The translations under genes were made by a program, and so were the position numbers. DNA of 64,000 bases, taken from Oscillospiraceae bacterium. Lineage in GTDB: Bacteria > Bacillota > Clostridia > Oscillospirales > Acutalibacteraceae. The first letter of the stretch is position 1, and every line of letters starts with the position of its first letter. The notes under the pieces are model-generated. The model saw nothing but the letters and a program-made list of their open reading frames with translations. It made no database searches and was not told where the DNA came from. The stretch is from the NCBI GenBank assembly GCA_025757685.1, contig CP107220.1, positions 1,695,501-1,759,500 of the forward strand, read 5' to 3'. Below, piece after piece: positions 1-7,307 of this stretch.

Positions 1-63
1 ACCGTGGCGGTGCTGTCCGCCGGTCGCCCCTTCTTTGATCCGGAACGGAGGGCTGCCAAATGA
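1..63 (+). CDS. azlC: AzlC family branched-chain amino acid exporter subunit (3' end only)
   Basis: Only the last 20 codons and the TGA stop are in the window; the gene begins upstream. The tail (FFDPERRAAK) cannot be identified by itself. The call rests on context: its stop overlaps the start of an AzlD-type gene in an ATGA junction, and AzlC and AzlD are normally co-encoded as the large and small subunits of a branched-chain amino acid (and analogue) exporter. Confidence 0.6.
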   Translation, partial: TVAVLSAGRPFFDPERRAAK

Positions 64-389
64 CCAACACCCATTTGCTGATCATGGTGCTGGTGGCCGC
101 CGTCTGTACCTTTGCCACCCGCCTATTTCCATTTGCCCTGTTTGGGGGCAAAAAGCAGGTGCCCAAGTTCGTGCAGTACCTGGGCAATGTGCTGCCGGTA
201 GCGATCCTGGGCATTCTCATCGTCTATTGTCTTAAGGATTTTGAGCAGGGCAATGTGAACTACATTGTGCCCCAGCTGATCGCCGTGGCGCTCACCGCCG
301 GGGTGCATCTGTGGCGCAAAAACACCCTCCTGAGCATCGCTGTGGGCACCATCGGCTATATGCTCCTGATCCACTTTGTGTTTGTGTGA
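60..389 (+). CDS. azlD: AzlD family small subunit of branched-chain amino acid exporter
   Basis: This 109-residue protein is almost wholly hydrophobic, with about four membrane segments (roughly residues 4-22, 38-58, 66-86 and 88-107). The N-terminal TFATRLFPF stretch is typical of AzlD, the small membrane partner of AzlC. The length matches the family. The ATG overlaps the stop of the preceding gene (ATGA), so translation is probably coupled. A strong terminator follows at once. Substrate range cannot be read from sequence; AzlCD in Bacillus affects branched-chain amino acid analogue export. Confidence 0.85.
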   Translation: MTNTHLLIMVLVAAVCTFATRLFPFALFGGKKQVPKFVQYLGNVLPVAILGILIVYCLKDFEQGNVNYIVPQLIAVALTAGVHLWRKNTLLSIAVGTIGYMLLIHFVFV

Positions 390-407
390 CAAAAACAAAA
401 ATACAAA

Positions 408-441
408 AATGACCGCACCGGAAATGGTGCGGTCATTCTTT
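408..441 (+). terminator. Rho-independent terminator after azlCD
   Basis: The 12-bp perfect inverted repeat AATGACCGCACC / GGTGCGGTCATT has a 6-nt loop and is followed by a T-rich tract. It ends the azlCD transcript before the promoter at 460. Confidence 0.85.
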
Positions 442-459
442 ATCTCAATAATTTTTTAG

Positions 460-488
460 TTGCAAACACAGCAGATTCATGGTACAAT
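460..488 (+). promoter_or_regulatory. Sigma-A promoter for the hairpin RNA / HNH locus
   Basis: TTGCAA at 460-465 and TACAAT at 483-488 are separated by exactly 17 bp. The expected start point (about 494-496) falls on the first base of the hairpin described next, so the RNA would begin with its 5' stem arm. Confidence 0.75.
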
Positions 489-493
489 AGCCT

Positions 494-650
494 TGCGACA
501 CAAGTGAATATTTTTTCTGCATACAGGACATGCTTTTTTTATCTCTCGATAAAAATGCGTGGGATTTTCGCATGCCTTATGCAGAATCACTTGTGTCGCA
601 GCAAACCATGCGTTTTTTGTGCGTGGCTTTGCTGCGCACTTTTTATTCTT
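494..650 (+). ncRNA. Candidate structured RNA (long hairpin plus terminator-like hairpin) upstream of HNH gene
   Basis: Bases 494-507 pair perfectly with 587-600 (14 bp, TGCGACACAAGTGA and its complement). The helix continues inward as 515-523 with 578-586 (9 bp) and 525-533 with 570-577 (8 bp, one bulged A). About 31 bp form, with a 7-nt bulge at 508-514 and an apical loop at about 534-569. A second hairpin (598-608 with 624-635) is followed by CACTTTTTA, like an intrinsic terminator. The next gene's ribosome binding site lies just beyond. It could be a free small RNA, a leader attenuator, or a hairpin-type miniature element. I do not recognise the family. No long reading frame fits it better. 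Confidence 0.55.
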
Positions 651-664
651 AGGGGGATAATTTT

Positions 665-1615
665 ATGGAAACTGCTGCGTACACCATTTCTTTCATTCTT
701 ACAGTCTTTATTTGCTTTGGTATTCCTCTACTGCTGATCGTTTGGCTGATTTACCAAAGCGTGTATTACAAAAGCCAAAAATTTCTATCCATTAAAGAGC
801 GCATTTCCAGCTACACCAATGATTGCAATGCGCTAAACGAACATATCGAAACGCTGAAAGATTGCTATTCAGAAATACAACATATAGACTACGGTCAGGC
901 AACTTTTGTAAACAACAGCAAATGGAATTACCGTCGCCCAGCGTTCAATGCCCGCAAACAATCCAAATTTGTATATAACTGCTCTCGCCAGGTTTGCAGC
1001 AATGCACAAAATCAGCCGTTCAAGTATTTGTGCAAATACTTCAATATTAAGCCGAACGAAAACACTTTGGAAATGTTTGAGTCCGTCTTAAACAAATTTT
1101 CCGCCGTTGAGCAAGGTAAGCAACTACTGGTACAGCAGCGAAATGATATACTCGCACAAATTCAAAATGACATTCCGAAAATCATTATGAAATTTTCGCG
1201 CAGACGGCTATTGCGCAAACTGGGTTTTCAGGACATTGACCTGAGCAACATGTACTTTCCCAAGTACACATTTCAATACACCAGCTCTGGCGGCAACAGT
1301 TCTTTTGCCTATGACATTGTTATGGATATTCCAAATTTGGAGAAATTTGTACAATATTTGTCTGATACCATCAAGTTCAAAAAGTCTGCCGCAGGGCAGC
1401 GTGCATTGATGACTCCGGCGTTGCGTGAATCCATTAAACAGCGTGACCATTATACTTGTCAAAAATGTGGCGTCAGTGTTGAGGAAGAGCCACACTTGCT
1501 GCTGGAGATCGACCATATCGTCCCCATCTCAAAAGGCGGTATGACCAGTGTAGACAACTTGCAAACTTTATGCTGGAAATGCAATCGCTCCAAGGGAGCC
1601 AAACTGTTAGACTAA
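665..1615 (+). CDS. Membrane-anchored HNH endonuclease
   Basis: The protein has 316 residues. One N-terminal membrane segment (about 9-31) is followed by a probable coiled-coil region (about 45-65), a basic middle part with a YTSSGGNSS motif (near 205), and a C-terminal HNH domain (about 255-314). The HNH domain carries a CQKCG knuckle, the EIDHIVPISKGG core, the NLQTLC segment and a CNRSK knuckle: four zinc cysteines plus the catalytic His pair. It probably cuts nucleic acid close to the membrane, but the target is unknown. The RuvC motifs of IscB/Cas9 relatives are absent. The gene is clearly more AT-rich than its neighbours and stands alone between terminators, which suggests horizontal acquisition. 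ATG 665 is preceded by AGGGGGATAATTTT. A defence role is inference only. Confidence 0.8.
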   Translation: METAAYTISFILTVFICFGIPLLLIVWLIYQSVYYKSQKFLSIKERISSYTNDCNALNEHIETLKDCYSEIQHIDYGQATFVNNSKWNYRRPAFNARKQSKFVYNCSRQVCSNAQNQPFKYLCKYFNIKPNENTLEMFESVLNKFSAVEQGKQLLVQQRNDILAQIQNDIPKIIMKFSRRRLLRKLGFQDIDLSNMYFPKYTFQYTSSGGNSSFAYDIVMDIPNLEKFVQYLSDTIKFKKSAAGQRALMTPALRESIKQRDHYTCQKCGVSVEEEPHLLLEIDHIVPISKGGMTSVDNLQTLCWKCNRSKGAKLLD

Positions 1616-1616
1616 T

Positions 1617-1662
1617 ACCAAACACCCCTGAACCAACACTTCGGTTCAGGGGTATTTGGTTT
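1617..1662. terminator. Bidirectional terminator between the HNH gene and the two-component operon
   Basis: ACCAAACACCCCTGAACC (1617-1634) pairs with 1643-1660 across an 8-nt loop and is flanked by T-rich sequence on the plus strand and A/T-rich sequence on the other. It serves the convergent genes on both sides. Confidence 0.85.
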
Positions 1663-1668
1663 ATTCAT

Positions 1669-2379
1669 CTACACCGCAGCGGGGACAAAGCGATAGCCAC
1701 GACCCCACACTGTATGAATCAGATCTAAATTAGAATCCAGCTCCTTGAATTTGTCTCGAATCCGGTTCACATGAACGGTGACGGTAGAGGTCTCGCCCAA
1801 GCTGTTGTACTGCCAAATCCGATCAAACAGCTGTTCCTTGCTAAAGACTTCGTCCGGGTGGCCGGCCAAAAAATACAGCAGCTCAAACTCCTTATTGGTC
1901 AACGCCACCTCCTGCTCCCGAAACCAAGCACGGCGGGTGGCAGGATCCAACCGCAGGGCACCGCTCTCCAGCACTGCGTCCTTGGTCGGCGGGTGCGCAG
2001 CGCCGTCGCCGGTGAGCCGCTCATACCGGCTGATATGCGCCAGCACCCGGGCCACCAACTCGCTGGGGGAAAAGGGCTTAACCACATAGTCATCCGCACC
2101 AACGCCCAGGCCCTTGATCTTGTCCAAATCCTCTTTCTTGGCACTGACTAAGATAATCGGTACATTCTGCTCCCGGCGAATGGAGCGACAAACCTCCAGT
2201 CCATCCATTCCCGGCAACATAATATCCAGCAAAATCAGGTCAAACCGACCATCCAACGCCGTGCGCAGTCCGGAGGGGCCGTCCGCTGCCACCGATGCCT
2301 GTAAGCCTGCCGCCTCCAGATAATCCCGCTCCAGCCCGGCAATGCGTGGGTCGTCCTCAATAATCAATATCTGCTTCAT
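1669..2379 (-). CDS. OmpR/PhoB-family response regulator
   Basis: The protein has 236 residues with an N-terminal receiver domain (about 1-118) and a C-terminal winged-helix DNA-binding domain (about 135-234). The phospho-acceptor is Asp52 in LILLDIMLPGMDG, with acidic pair EDD at 8-10 and the conserved Lys in KPFSPSELVARV. I chose ATG 2379 because AAGGGAG precedes it at a normal distance; the frame remains open further upstream. It overlaps the end of the upstream sensor kinase by 23 nt, so the two are co-translated partners. Its regulon cannot be read from the sequence. Confidence 0.92.
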   Translation of the reverse strand: MKQILIIEDDPRIAGLERDYLEAAGLQASVAADGPSGLRTALDGRFDLILLDIMLPGMDGLEVCRSIRREQNVPIILVSAKKEDLDKIKGLGVGADDYVVKPFSPSELVARVLAHISRYERLTGDGAAHPPTKDAVLESGALRLDPATRRAWFREQEVALTNKEFELLYFLAGHPDEVFSKEQLFDRIWQYNSLGETSTVTVHVNRIRDKFKELDSNLDLIHTVWGRGYRFVPAAV

Positions 2380-3901
2380 CTGCAACACGCTCCCTTTTGG
2401 GTAACGAAATAAAAATCGACAGCCCCGCATCCGTATGACTGCGGGCCCAAATGGAGCCGCCGTTCTGCTCTACAATTTGCTTGCACACTGCCAGCCCCAG
2501 TCCGCTGCCCTGGCTCACCTGGCTGCGGGCCGGATCCGTGCGGTACATGGCGTCAAAAATCTTGCGCAGCTGATCCTTATCCACGCCAATGCCGTTGTCT
2601 GCAAATTCCAGGATCACCACCCGATCATAGGCGGTGGCCGTCAATGCCAACCGACCGGGCACACCCGGGCGAGCGTACTTAACCGCATTGCCCAGAATGT
2701 TCAAAAACACCCGGCGAAAAGCGTCCGTGTCGATCTCAATCTGCGTATCTGCCGGGCAGTGATTCTCCAGCGCAAAGGTACAGCCGCGGTCCTCCATAAA
2801 AGCCGTCAGCTCCGGCGCAGCATCATCCAGCACCGCTTGTAGCTGCACAATGGAGCGATCGTTGCCTGTGCTGCCCAGCTCCAGCTTGGACAGCGCCAGC
2901 AGATCATCGAGAATTTTCTCTGTCTGCACAGCGGAGTCGTAAATGGTCTGCAAATACCGCTGCTGCTTCTCCGGCGTGTTGGCAATGCCGTCCCGCAGCC
3001 CCTCGGCGTAGCCCTTAATGCTGGTAAGCGGAGTGCGCAGATCATGGGCAAAGCCGGCGGTCATCTCCCGCCGCAATTGCTCGCTTTTTTCGCGGCTCTC
3101 AATGGTCTCTTTCAGCCGCAGGCGCATGGCGTTAAAGCTCTCCACCGTTTGGCCCAACTCATTGGTAGAGTCATAGTCGATCTGATAATCCAGATTGCCG
3201 CCGGCAATGGCGTCCGCTCCCCGGGCAATCTTCTGAATGGGGCGCACAATGGTGCGGCTGGTAAAGAAAGAAAACGCCGCCACCGCAGCGGCAAAAATCA
3301 GTACAATGGCCAGCACCACCAATCCGGTACGCCCCATCAACAGACGCGACAGCGTGCCCCGCGCCGTCGGCTCCGTTTGATCCGCCACCGTATAGCCGGT
3401 GCCGGTGAGCACCAGGCGGCAGCGCTGATCCCCGGCCTGCACATGACTGACGATCACCAGCCCGTCCTGGCCGAAGTGGTACACATTTTTTTCCGAATCA
3501 AAGGCCACGATCTGCCGGGCACGCCCCAGCACATCCTTGCACCCAGCGCTTCGATAAAATACCTTGTCACCCCGTCGAATTTCCAGCGCCACGCCCCGCT
3601 TCTCCAGCGGTGCGGCGTAGGCGGTAATATCCGCCAGCTTTTCTGCATCCGTATCTTTGGTGCGCAGCAACACATCGGACAGGTTGCTCACCGTCTGATT
3701 CCAGCCGATCTGGTTGACCAGGCTGTACCTGTCCGCCGTCTCCGCCGCCAACTGAAAGGTGTGGGAGGTGCTGTGCAGCAGCCCCAGACACACCAGCGCC
3801 ACCAGCACCAGCGGTATGGCAATGGCCAGCACGGTGGTGAGCACAATGCGGGTGTTGATCTTTAAGTTCTTGGAAGAACGCTTTGGCTTTTTGCCGGACA
3901 T
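2357..3901 (-). CDS. HAMP-domain sensor histidine kinase
   Basis: The protein has 514 residues. TM1 is at about 19-42, an extracytoplasmic sensor region at about 43-190, TM2 at about 192-214, HAMP at about 215-268, and HisKA with phospho-acceptor His286 in FAHDLRTPLTSIKGY. A HATPase_c domain follows (N box NILGNAVKYA, G1 DNGIGV, G2 GSGLGLAVCK). It detects an unknown outside signal and phosphorylates the response regulator encoded directly downstream with overlap. The start lies 2 nt beyond the stop of the TetR-type gene, so all three form one operon. Confidence 0.92.
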   Translation of the reverse strand: MSGKKPKRSSKNLKINTRIVLTTVLAIAIPLVLVALVCLGLLHSTSHTFQLAAETADRYSLVNQIGWNQTVSNLSDVLLRTKDTDAEKLADITAYAAPLEKRGVALEIRRGDKVFYRSAGCKDVLGRARQIVAFDSEKNVYHFGQDGLVIVSHVQAGDQRCRLVLTGTGYTVADQTEPTARGTLSRLLMGRTGLVVLAIVLIFAAAVAAFSFFTSRTIVRPIQKIARGADAIAGGNLDYQIDYDSTNELGQTVESFNAMRLRLKETIESREKSEQLRREMTAGFAHDLRTPLTSIKGYAEGLRDGIANTPEKQQRYLQTIYDSAVQTEKILDDLLALSKLELGSTGNDRSIVQLQAVLDDAAPELTAFMEDRGCTFALENHCPADTQIEIDTDAFRRVFLNILGNAVKYARPGVPGRLALTATAYDRVVILEFADNGIGVDKDQLRKIFDAMYRTDPARSQVSQGSGLGLAVCKQIVEQNGGSIWARSHTDAGLSIFISLPKRERVADEADIDY

Positions 3902-3902
3902 A

Positions 3903-4547
3903 TCAATAGCTCTCCCGGGGAACCCGTCCGTGCTTTACATCCTTGCTGTGACGAATAATCTCCAAAATGGAGCCCAGATGAATCCGGGCAAAATTGTACG
4001 CCTCGGTTTGTATATCCATATCATCATGGGTCACCCAGTAACGAATAACCCCTTTCATACCGGTAATAATATATTCAATGCTCAGGTCACTGATCCCCTC
4101 AATGTCCCCTTTGATCAGGTCCAACGCCGTGCGAATGGTTTTCTCGATCTTTTCAGAGAACACCACGGTGCCCGGATCCGTCAACAGCAACCGATACAAA
4201 TCCCGATCCTCGTCGATCACCCGTTGAATACTGATCAGCAGTGCGGCGGTGCAATCAATGGTAAAGTCCAGATCCTTGATCTTGATCAGATCTTTGCTCA
4301 CCCGCCAATACACTTTGCGCATCAGCTCATTGCTGATTTTATTAAGCAGATCAAACTTGTCCTCATAATGCAAATAAAAGGTATTCCGGCTGATCAGCGC
4401 CCGGTCGGTAATATCCTTGACTGTAACGGAATCAAATCCGTTTTCGTCAATCAATTCAAAAAAGGCATCCCGAATGGACTTTTTGGTGCGCCGAATACGC
4501 AGATCTGTTTTTTCCTCCGGATTATTCCCGGAATTCCGCTTGGACAT
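3903..4547 (-). CDS. TetR/AcrR-family transcriptional regulator
   Basis: The protein has 214 residues with an N-terminal TetR helix-turn-helix (about 18-62: RRTKKSIRDAFFELIDENGF, then ITDRALISRNTFYLHYEDK). A helical C-terminal ligand/dimer domain follows. ATG 4547 is chosen over an upstream in-frame ATG because AAAGGGG lies 8-9 nt before it. It is the first gene of the operon with the kinase and regulator. A palindrome covering the operon's -10 suggests autoregulation. The ligand is unknown. Confidence 0.88.
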   Translation of the reverse strand: MSKRNSGNNPEEKTDLRIRRTKKSIRDAFFELIDENGFDSVTVKDITDRALISRNTFYLHYEDKFDLLNKISNELMRKVYWRVSKDLIKIKDLDFTIDCTAALLISIQRVIDEDRDLYRLLLTDPGTVVFSEKIEKTIRTALDLIKGDIEGISDLSIEYIITGMKGVIRYWVTHDDMDIQTEAYNFARIHLGSILEIIRHSKDVKHGRVPRESY

Positions 4548-4617
4548 ACGATACCCCTTTTCACATGCCCGCAAAACGAGCGTGTTTGTTATGATACAGT
4601 GCTAAATAACTAACACC

Positions 4618-4656
4618 TGTACTTATAACAGTACACGAAAACGGAATCAATGTCAA
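4618..4656 (-). promoter_or_regulatory. Promoter of the TetR-kinase-regulator operon with overlapping operator
   Basis: On the minus strand TTGACA (4651-4656) and TACTGT (4628-4633) are spaced by 17 bp. The inverted repeat TGTACT-N6-AGTACA (4618-4635) covers the -10 box. This is the expected place for a TetR-type repressor controlling its own operon; the assignment to this TetR is inferred from position. Confidence 0.6.
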
Positions 4657-4748
4657 TAAATCGCCCCTTTTTTCCCGTTTTTGACATTTTTTTGCAAAAA
4701 AAACACCTGCCTTTGTTAACAGACAGGTGCGATATGACAACCTTTTTG

Positions 4749-4922
4749 CCTCCCTTGTAAAGGGAGGTGGATGCGAGCTTGCGAGCAGACGGAGGGATTT
4801 CCCATCGCCTCTGGCGCAATCCCCCCTGCGGCTATGCCGCTTCCGCCTAACGGGCGCCCATCCCCTCTGTCGCTACGCGACATCTCCCCGCACTGCGGGG
4901 AGTCACCCTTTGCAAGGGGGGC
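4749..4922. repeat. Composite intergenic repeat (family B, full-length copy)
   Basis: This is a non-coding mosaic of short palindromes: CCTCCCTTGTAAAGGGAGG at 4749-4767, GCGAGCTTGCGAGC, GCGGCTATGCCGC, a TGTCGC/GCGACA stem and CCCCGCACTGCGGGG. The same modules return in inverted order at 18100-18277 and as fragments at 8506, 35483, 48856 and 49431. The 4548-4995 gap otherwise holds only the promoter at 4618-4656. Confidence 0.75.
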
Positions 4923-4995
4923 ATAGAATTTGCAACCTTTCCTTTTGTACAAGGATGACTCCTCGTAGGCGTGGCAACCTGCCGCCCGCAATTTC

Positions 4996-5262
4996 TCATT
5001 CCGCCAGCAAATCGTTCTCCCGCAGCAGCGCGGCAAAATGCGCCACATCCGCGGCAGCACGCTGCCGTTCCACTTCATACTCATGCATCAGCGCCTCAAC
5101 CACCTGCGCTTCGGTGGTGGGCTGCAAAAAGCAGTTCCAAAGAAAAGCCCCGGTATCGTTCAGGGTAATCATACCGTTAAAATCCGACGAGGCGGCGCCC
5201 ACAGGCACCACTATGTTGCTGCCGGCGATCTTGCGCATGGCAAAGCCCGGTTTGATCTGCAT
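4996..5262 (-). CDS. PqqD-like peptide-binding domain protein (orphan)
   Basis: The protein is 88 residues long, the size of a free-standing PqqD-like domain. It begins with a strand-rich part (FAMRKIAGSNIVVPVG) and has the family signature of a small strand turn then LNDTGAFLWNCF and a helical C-terminus. PqqD domains bind the leader of ribosomally made peptides and deliver them to a radical SAM enzyme. No radical SAM enzyme, precursor peptide or transporter is nearby, so its partner must be elsewhere or it has another job. The start is supported by GAGGTGA 8 nt upstream. Confidence 0.8.
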   Translation of the reverse strand: MQIKPGFAMRKIAGSNIVVPVGAASSDFNGMITLNDTGAFLWNCFLQPTTEAQVVEALMHEYEVERQRAAADVAHFAALLRENDLLAE

Positions 5263-5377
5263 AAAAAGTCACCTCAAAGTCATTCTTTTACCTATACTAT
5301 ACTGTATTGGGGCAAAACTTTCAACAACTTGCTTAAAACATTCTTACAAATAGCGACATTTTTTTATAGTTTTAGTC

Positions 5378-5406
5378 TTGAAGCGCAGCAAAAAAATGGT
5401 TATAAT
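5378..5406 (+). promoter_or_regulatory. Promoter for the Fe-S scaffold-like / GGGtGRT operon
   Basis: TTGAAG (5378-5383) and a perfect TATAAT (5401-5406) are separated by 17 bp. About 50 nt of AT-rich leader precede the GGAAGGAG ribosome binding site. Confidence 0.75.
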
Positions 5407-5459
5407 AACCTTGGTAATTTTGATAAATTATTAAGTATTGTTGGAAGGAGTAAATCATC

Positions 5460-6152
5460 ATGACTTATTCAAATGAAGTTGAGCAGATGTGTACCGTTAA
5501 AAAGGGTCCGCATCACGGTCCGGCTCCCATTCCTGAAGAAGGTAAGTGGGTCAAGAGCTACCAGATCAGCGACATCTCCGGTTTCTCTCACGGTATCGGC
5601 TGGTGCGCACCCCAGCAGGGCGCCTGCAAGCTGAGCCTGAATGTGAAGAACGGTATCGTAGAGGAGGCTCTGGTGGAGACTGTGGGCTGCTCCGGTATGA
5701 CCCATTCCGCCGCTATGGCCGCAGAGATCCTGCCCGGCAAGACCTTGCTGGAGTGCCTGAACACCGACCTGGTGTGCGACGCCATCAATGTGGCTATGCG
5801 CGAGATCTTCAAGCAGCTGGCTTACGGTCGTTCTCAGTCTGCATTCTCTGAGGACGGTCTGGTTGTCGGCGCTGCTCTGGAGGACCTGGGCAAGGGTCTG
5901 CGCAGCCAGGTGGGCACCATGTTCTCCACCAAGCTGAAGGGCGTGCGCTACATGGAGATGGCTGAGGGTTATGTGACCCGCATGGCTCTGGACGAAGAGG
6001 GCGAGGTCATCGGCTATGAGTTCGTAAAGCTGGGCAAAATGCTGGAGGATATTCGTCACGGCAAGAGCCCCAACGAGGCTTACGAGGCAAACATTGGCAA
6101 CTACGGTCGCTTTGCTAACGCTGCAAAGTACATTGACCCCAGAGAAGAATAA
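5460..6152 (+). CDS. Iron-sulfur cluster assembly scaffold-like protein
   Basis: The protein has 230 residues. The segment around 50-90 (GIVEEALVETVGCSGMTHSAAMAAEIL) is like the NifU/IscU-type fold, with Cys in GCSGMT and others at WCAPQQGAC. It lacks the standard three-Cys IscU pattern and has a long C-terminal extension. This protein is typically encoded directly before a GGGtGRT protein in anaerobic Bacillota, as here (18 nt gap). The codon use is strongly biased to preferred codons, which suggests high expression. The scaffold role is by family resemblance and is unproven. Confidence 0.75.
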   Translation: MTYSNEVEQMCTVKKGPHHGPAPIPEEGKWVKSYQISDISGFSHGIGWCAPQQGACKLSLNVKNGIVEEALVETVGCSGMTHSAAMAAEILPGKTLLECLNTDLVCDAINVAMREIFKQLAYGRSQSAFSEDGLVVGAALEDLGKGLRSQVGTMFSTKLKGVRYMEMAEGYVTRMALDEEGEVIGYEFVKLGKMLEDIRHGKSPNEAYEANIGNYGRFANAAKYIDPREE

Positions 6153-6170
6153 GAGAAGGAGGACAATACC

Positions 6171-7178
6171 ATGGCAAATGATGTAAAGTTTGAAGGCAAG
6201 GAAAGAAGACTTGCCAAGATCGAAAAGTGCCTTGCCGAGTACGGTCTCTCCAGCCTGGAGGAGGCAAGAGATCTTTGCCTGTCCAAGGGCATTGATGTAG
6301 ACGGTATCGTAAAGGGCGTGCAGCCCATCGCTTTTGATAACGCCAGCTGGGCATACACCCTGGGTGTGGCCGTTGCACTGAAAAAAGGTGTGGCCACCGC
6401 TTCCGAGGCTGCTGCAGCCATCGGTATCGGCCTGCAGGCATTCTGCATTCCCGGTTCCGTTGCCGAGCAGCGTAATGTAGGTCTGGGCCACGGTAACCTG
6501 GGCGCCCGCCTGCTGCACGAGGACACCAAGTGCTTCGCTTTCCTGGCCGGCCACGAGAGCTTTGCTGCCGCTGAGGGCGCAATCGGCATTGCCCGTACCG
6601 CCAACAAGGTTCGCAAAGAGCCCCTGAAGGTCATCCTGAACGGCCTGGGCAAGGACGCTGCTTATATCATCTCCCGTGTCAACGGCTTCACCTATGTAAA
6701 GACCGATTATGATTTTTACACCGGCGAGCTGAAGATTGAGGAAGAAAAGGCATTCTCCGACGGCGAGCGCGCTGCCGTAAAGTGCTACGGCGCCAACGAT
6801 GTGCTTGAGGGCGTTGCCATTATGAAGCACGAGGGCGTAGATGTTTCCATCACCGGTAACTCTACCAACCCCACCCGCTTCCAGCACCTGGTTGCCGGCA
6901 CTTACAAGAAGTGGTGCCTGGAGAACGGCAAAAAGTACTTCTCCGTGGCTTCCGGCGGCGGCACCGGCCGTACCCTGCACCCGGACAATATGGCTGCCGG
7001 TCCCGCTTCCTACGGTCTGACTGACTCTATGGGTCGTATGCACGGCGACGCACAGTTCGCCGGCTCCTCCTCCGTTCCCGCTCACGTTGAGATGATGGGC
7101 CTGATCGGTATGGGCAACAACCCCATGGTAGGCGCTACCGTGGCTTGCGCAGTGGCTGTGGAAGAAGCCACCAAATAA
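6171..7178 (+). CDS. GGGtGRT family protein
   Basis: This 335-residue protein carries the family's namesake motif SGGGTGRTLHPDNMAAG at about 261-277 and a glycine-rich C-terminus (MGLIGMGNNPMVGATVACAVAVEEA). The family's biochemical role is not established. It is the second gene of a two-gene operon with the scaffold-like protein. Codon bias again suggests a very abundant protein. A strong terminator follows. Confidence 0.88.
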   Translation: MANDVKFEGKERRLAKIEKCLAEYGLSSLEEARDLCLSKGIDVDGIVKGVQPIAFDNASWAYTLGVAVALKKGVATASEAAAAIGIGLQAFCIPGSVAEQRNVGLGHGNLGARLLHEDTKCFAFLAGHESFAAAEGAIGIARTANKVRKEPLKVILNGLGKDAAYIISRVNGFTYVKTDYDFYTGELKIEEEKAFSDGERAAVKCYGANDVLEGVAIMKHEGVDVSITGNSTNPTRFQHLVAGTYKKWCLENGKKYFSVASGGGTGRTLHPDNMAAGPASYGLTDSMGRMHGDAQFAGSSSVPAHVEMMGLIGMGNNPMVGATVACAVAVEEATK

Positions 7179-7198
7179 GCCAAAAACGGCATAAAATC

Positions 7199-7234
7199 AC
7201 CCCCGCACGCCCGGCGTGTGGGGGTTTCTTTTTG
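7199..7234 (+). terminator. Rho-independent terminator after the GGGtGRT gene
   Basis: CCCCCGCACGCC pairs with GGCGTGTGGGGG (one G-T pair) with almost no loop, then TTTCTTTTT. Confidence 0.85.
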
Positions 7235-7267
7235 CGTTATATTATGAGGGCGCTCCCTCAGTTGACC

Positions 7268-7293
7268 GTAGGGCGGGGGCTTGCTCCCGCCGC
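7268..7293. repeat. REP-like palindrome (family A, CTTGCTC type)
   Basis: GTAGGGCGGGGGCTTGCTCC continues as CGCCGC. It forms a GCGGG/CCCGC-type hairpin and is identical in core to copies near 8594, 33785 and 35447. Confidence 0.8.
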
Positions 7294-7307
7294 GTACTCC
7301 ACAAATT

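Noticed and set aside
504..737. A 77-codon frame across the hairpin RNA
   Set aside because: It runs through both hairpins and into the HNH gene in another frame, has no ribosome site, and its Phe/Cys-rich sequence is what AT-rich palindromes would give.
494..1615. HEARO/IscB-type omega RNA with its nuclease
   Set aside because: The protein lacks RuvC motifs and the PLMP domain and has an N-terminal membrane segment; the RNA has one long hairpin, unlike the multi-branched omega RNA.
494..1615. Type III toxin-antitoxin (ToxIN-like)
   Set aside because: The order RNA, terminator, protein fits, but there are no tandem RNA repeats and the HNH protein is unrelated to ToxN/CptN/TenpN.
1669..3901. 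Assignment of the local two-component system as PhoPR
   Set aside because: Pho-box-like repeats occur at pst, but the pst operon is 38 kb away and nothing in the kinase sensor part points to phosphate.
4727..5463. Plus-strand frames over the family B repeat and the PqqD-like gene
   Set aside because: They consist of translated repeat palindromes, cross the minus-strand PqqD-like gene and lack ribosome sites.
5469..7085. Open frame of 538 codons on the minus strand
   Set aside because: It lies antisense to the scaffold-like and GGGtGRT genes, whose frames, ribosome sites and family motifs are clear. Strong codon bias in GC-rich genes commonly keeps the opposite frame open.
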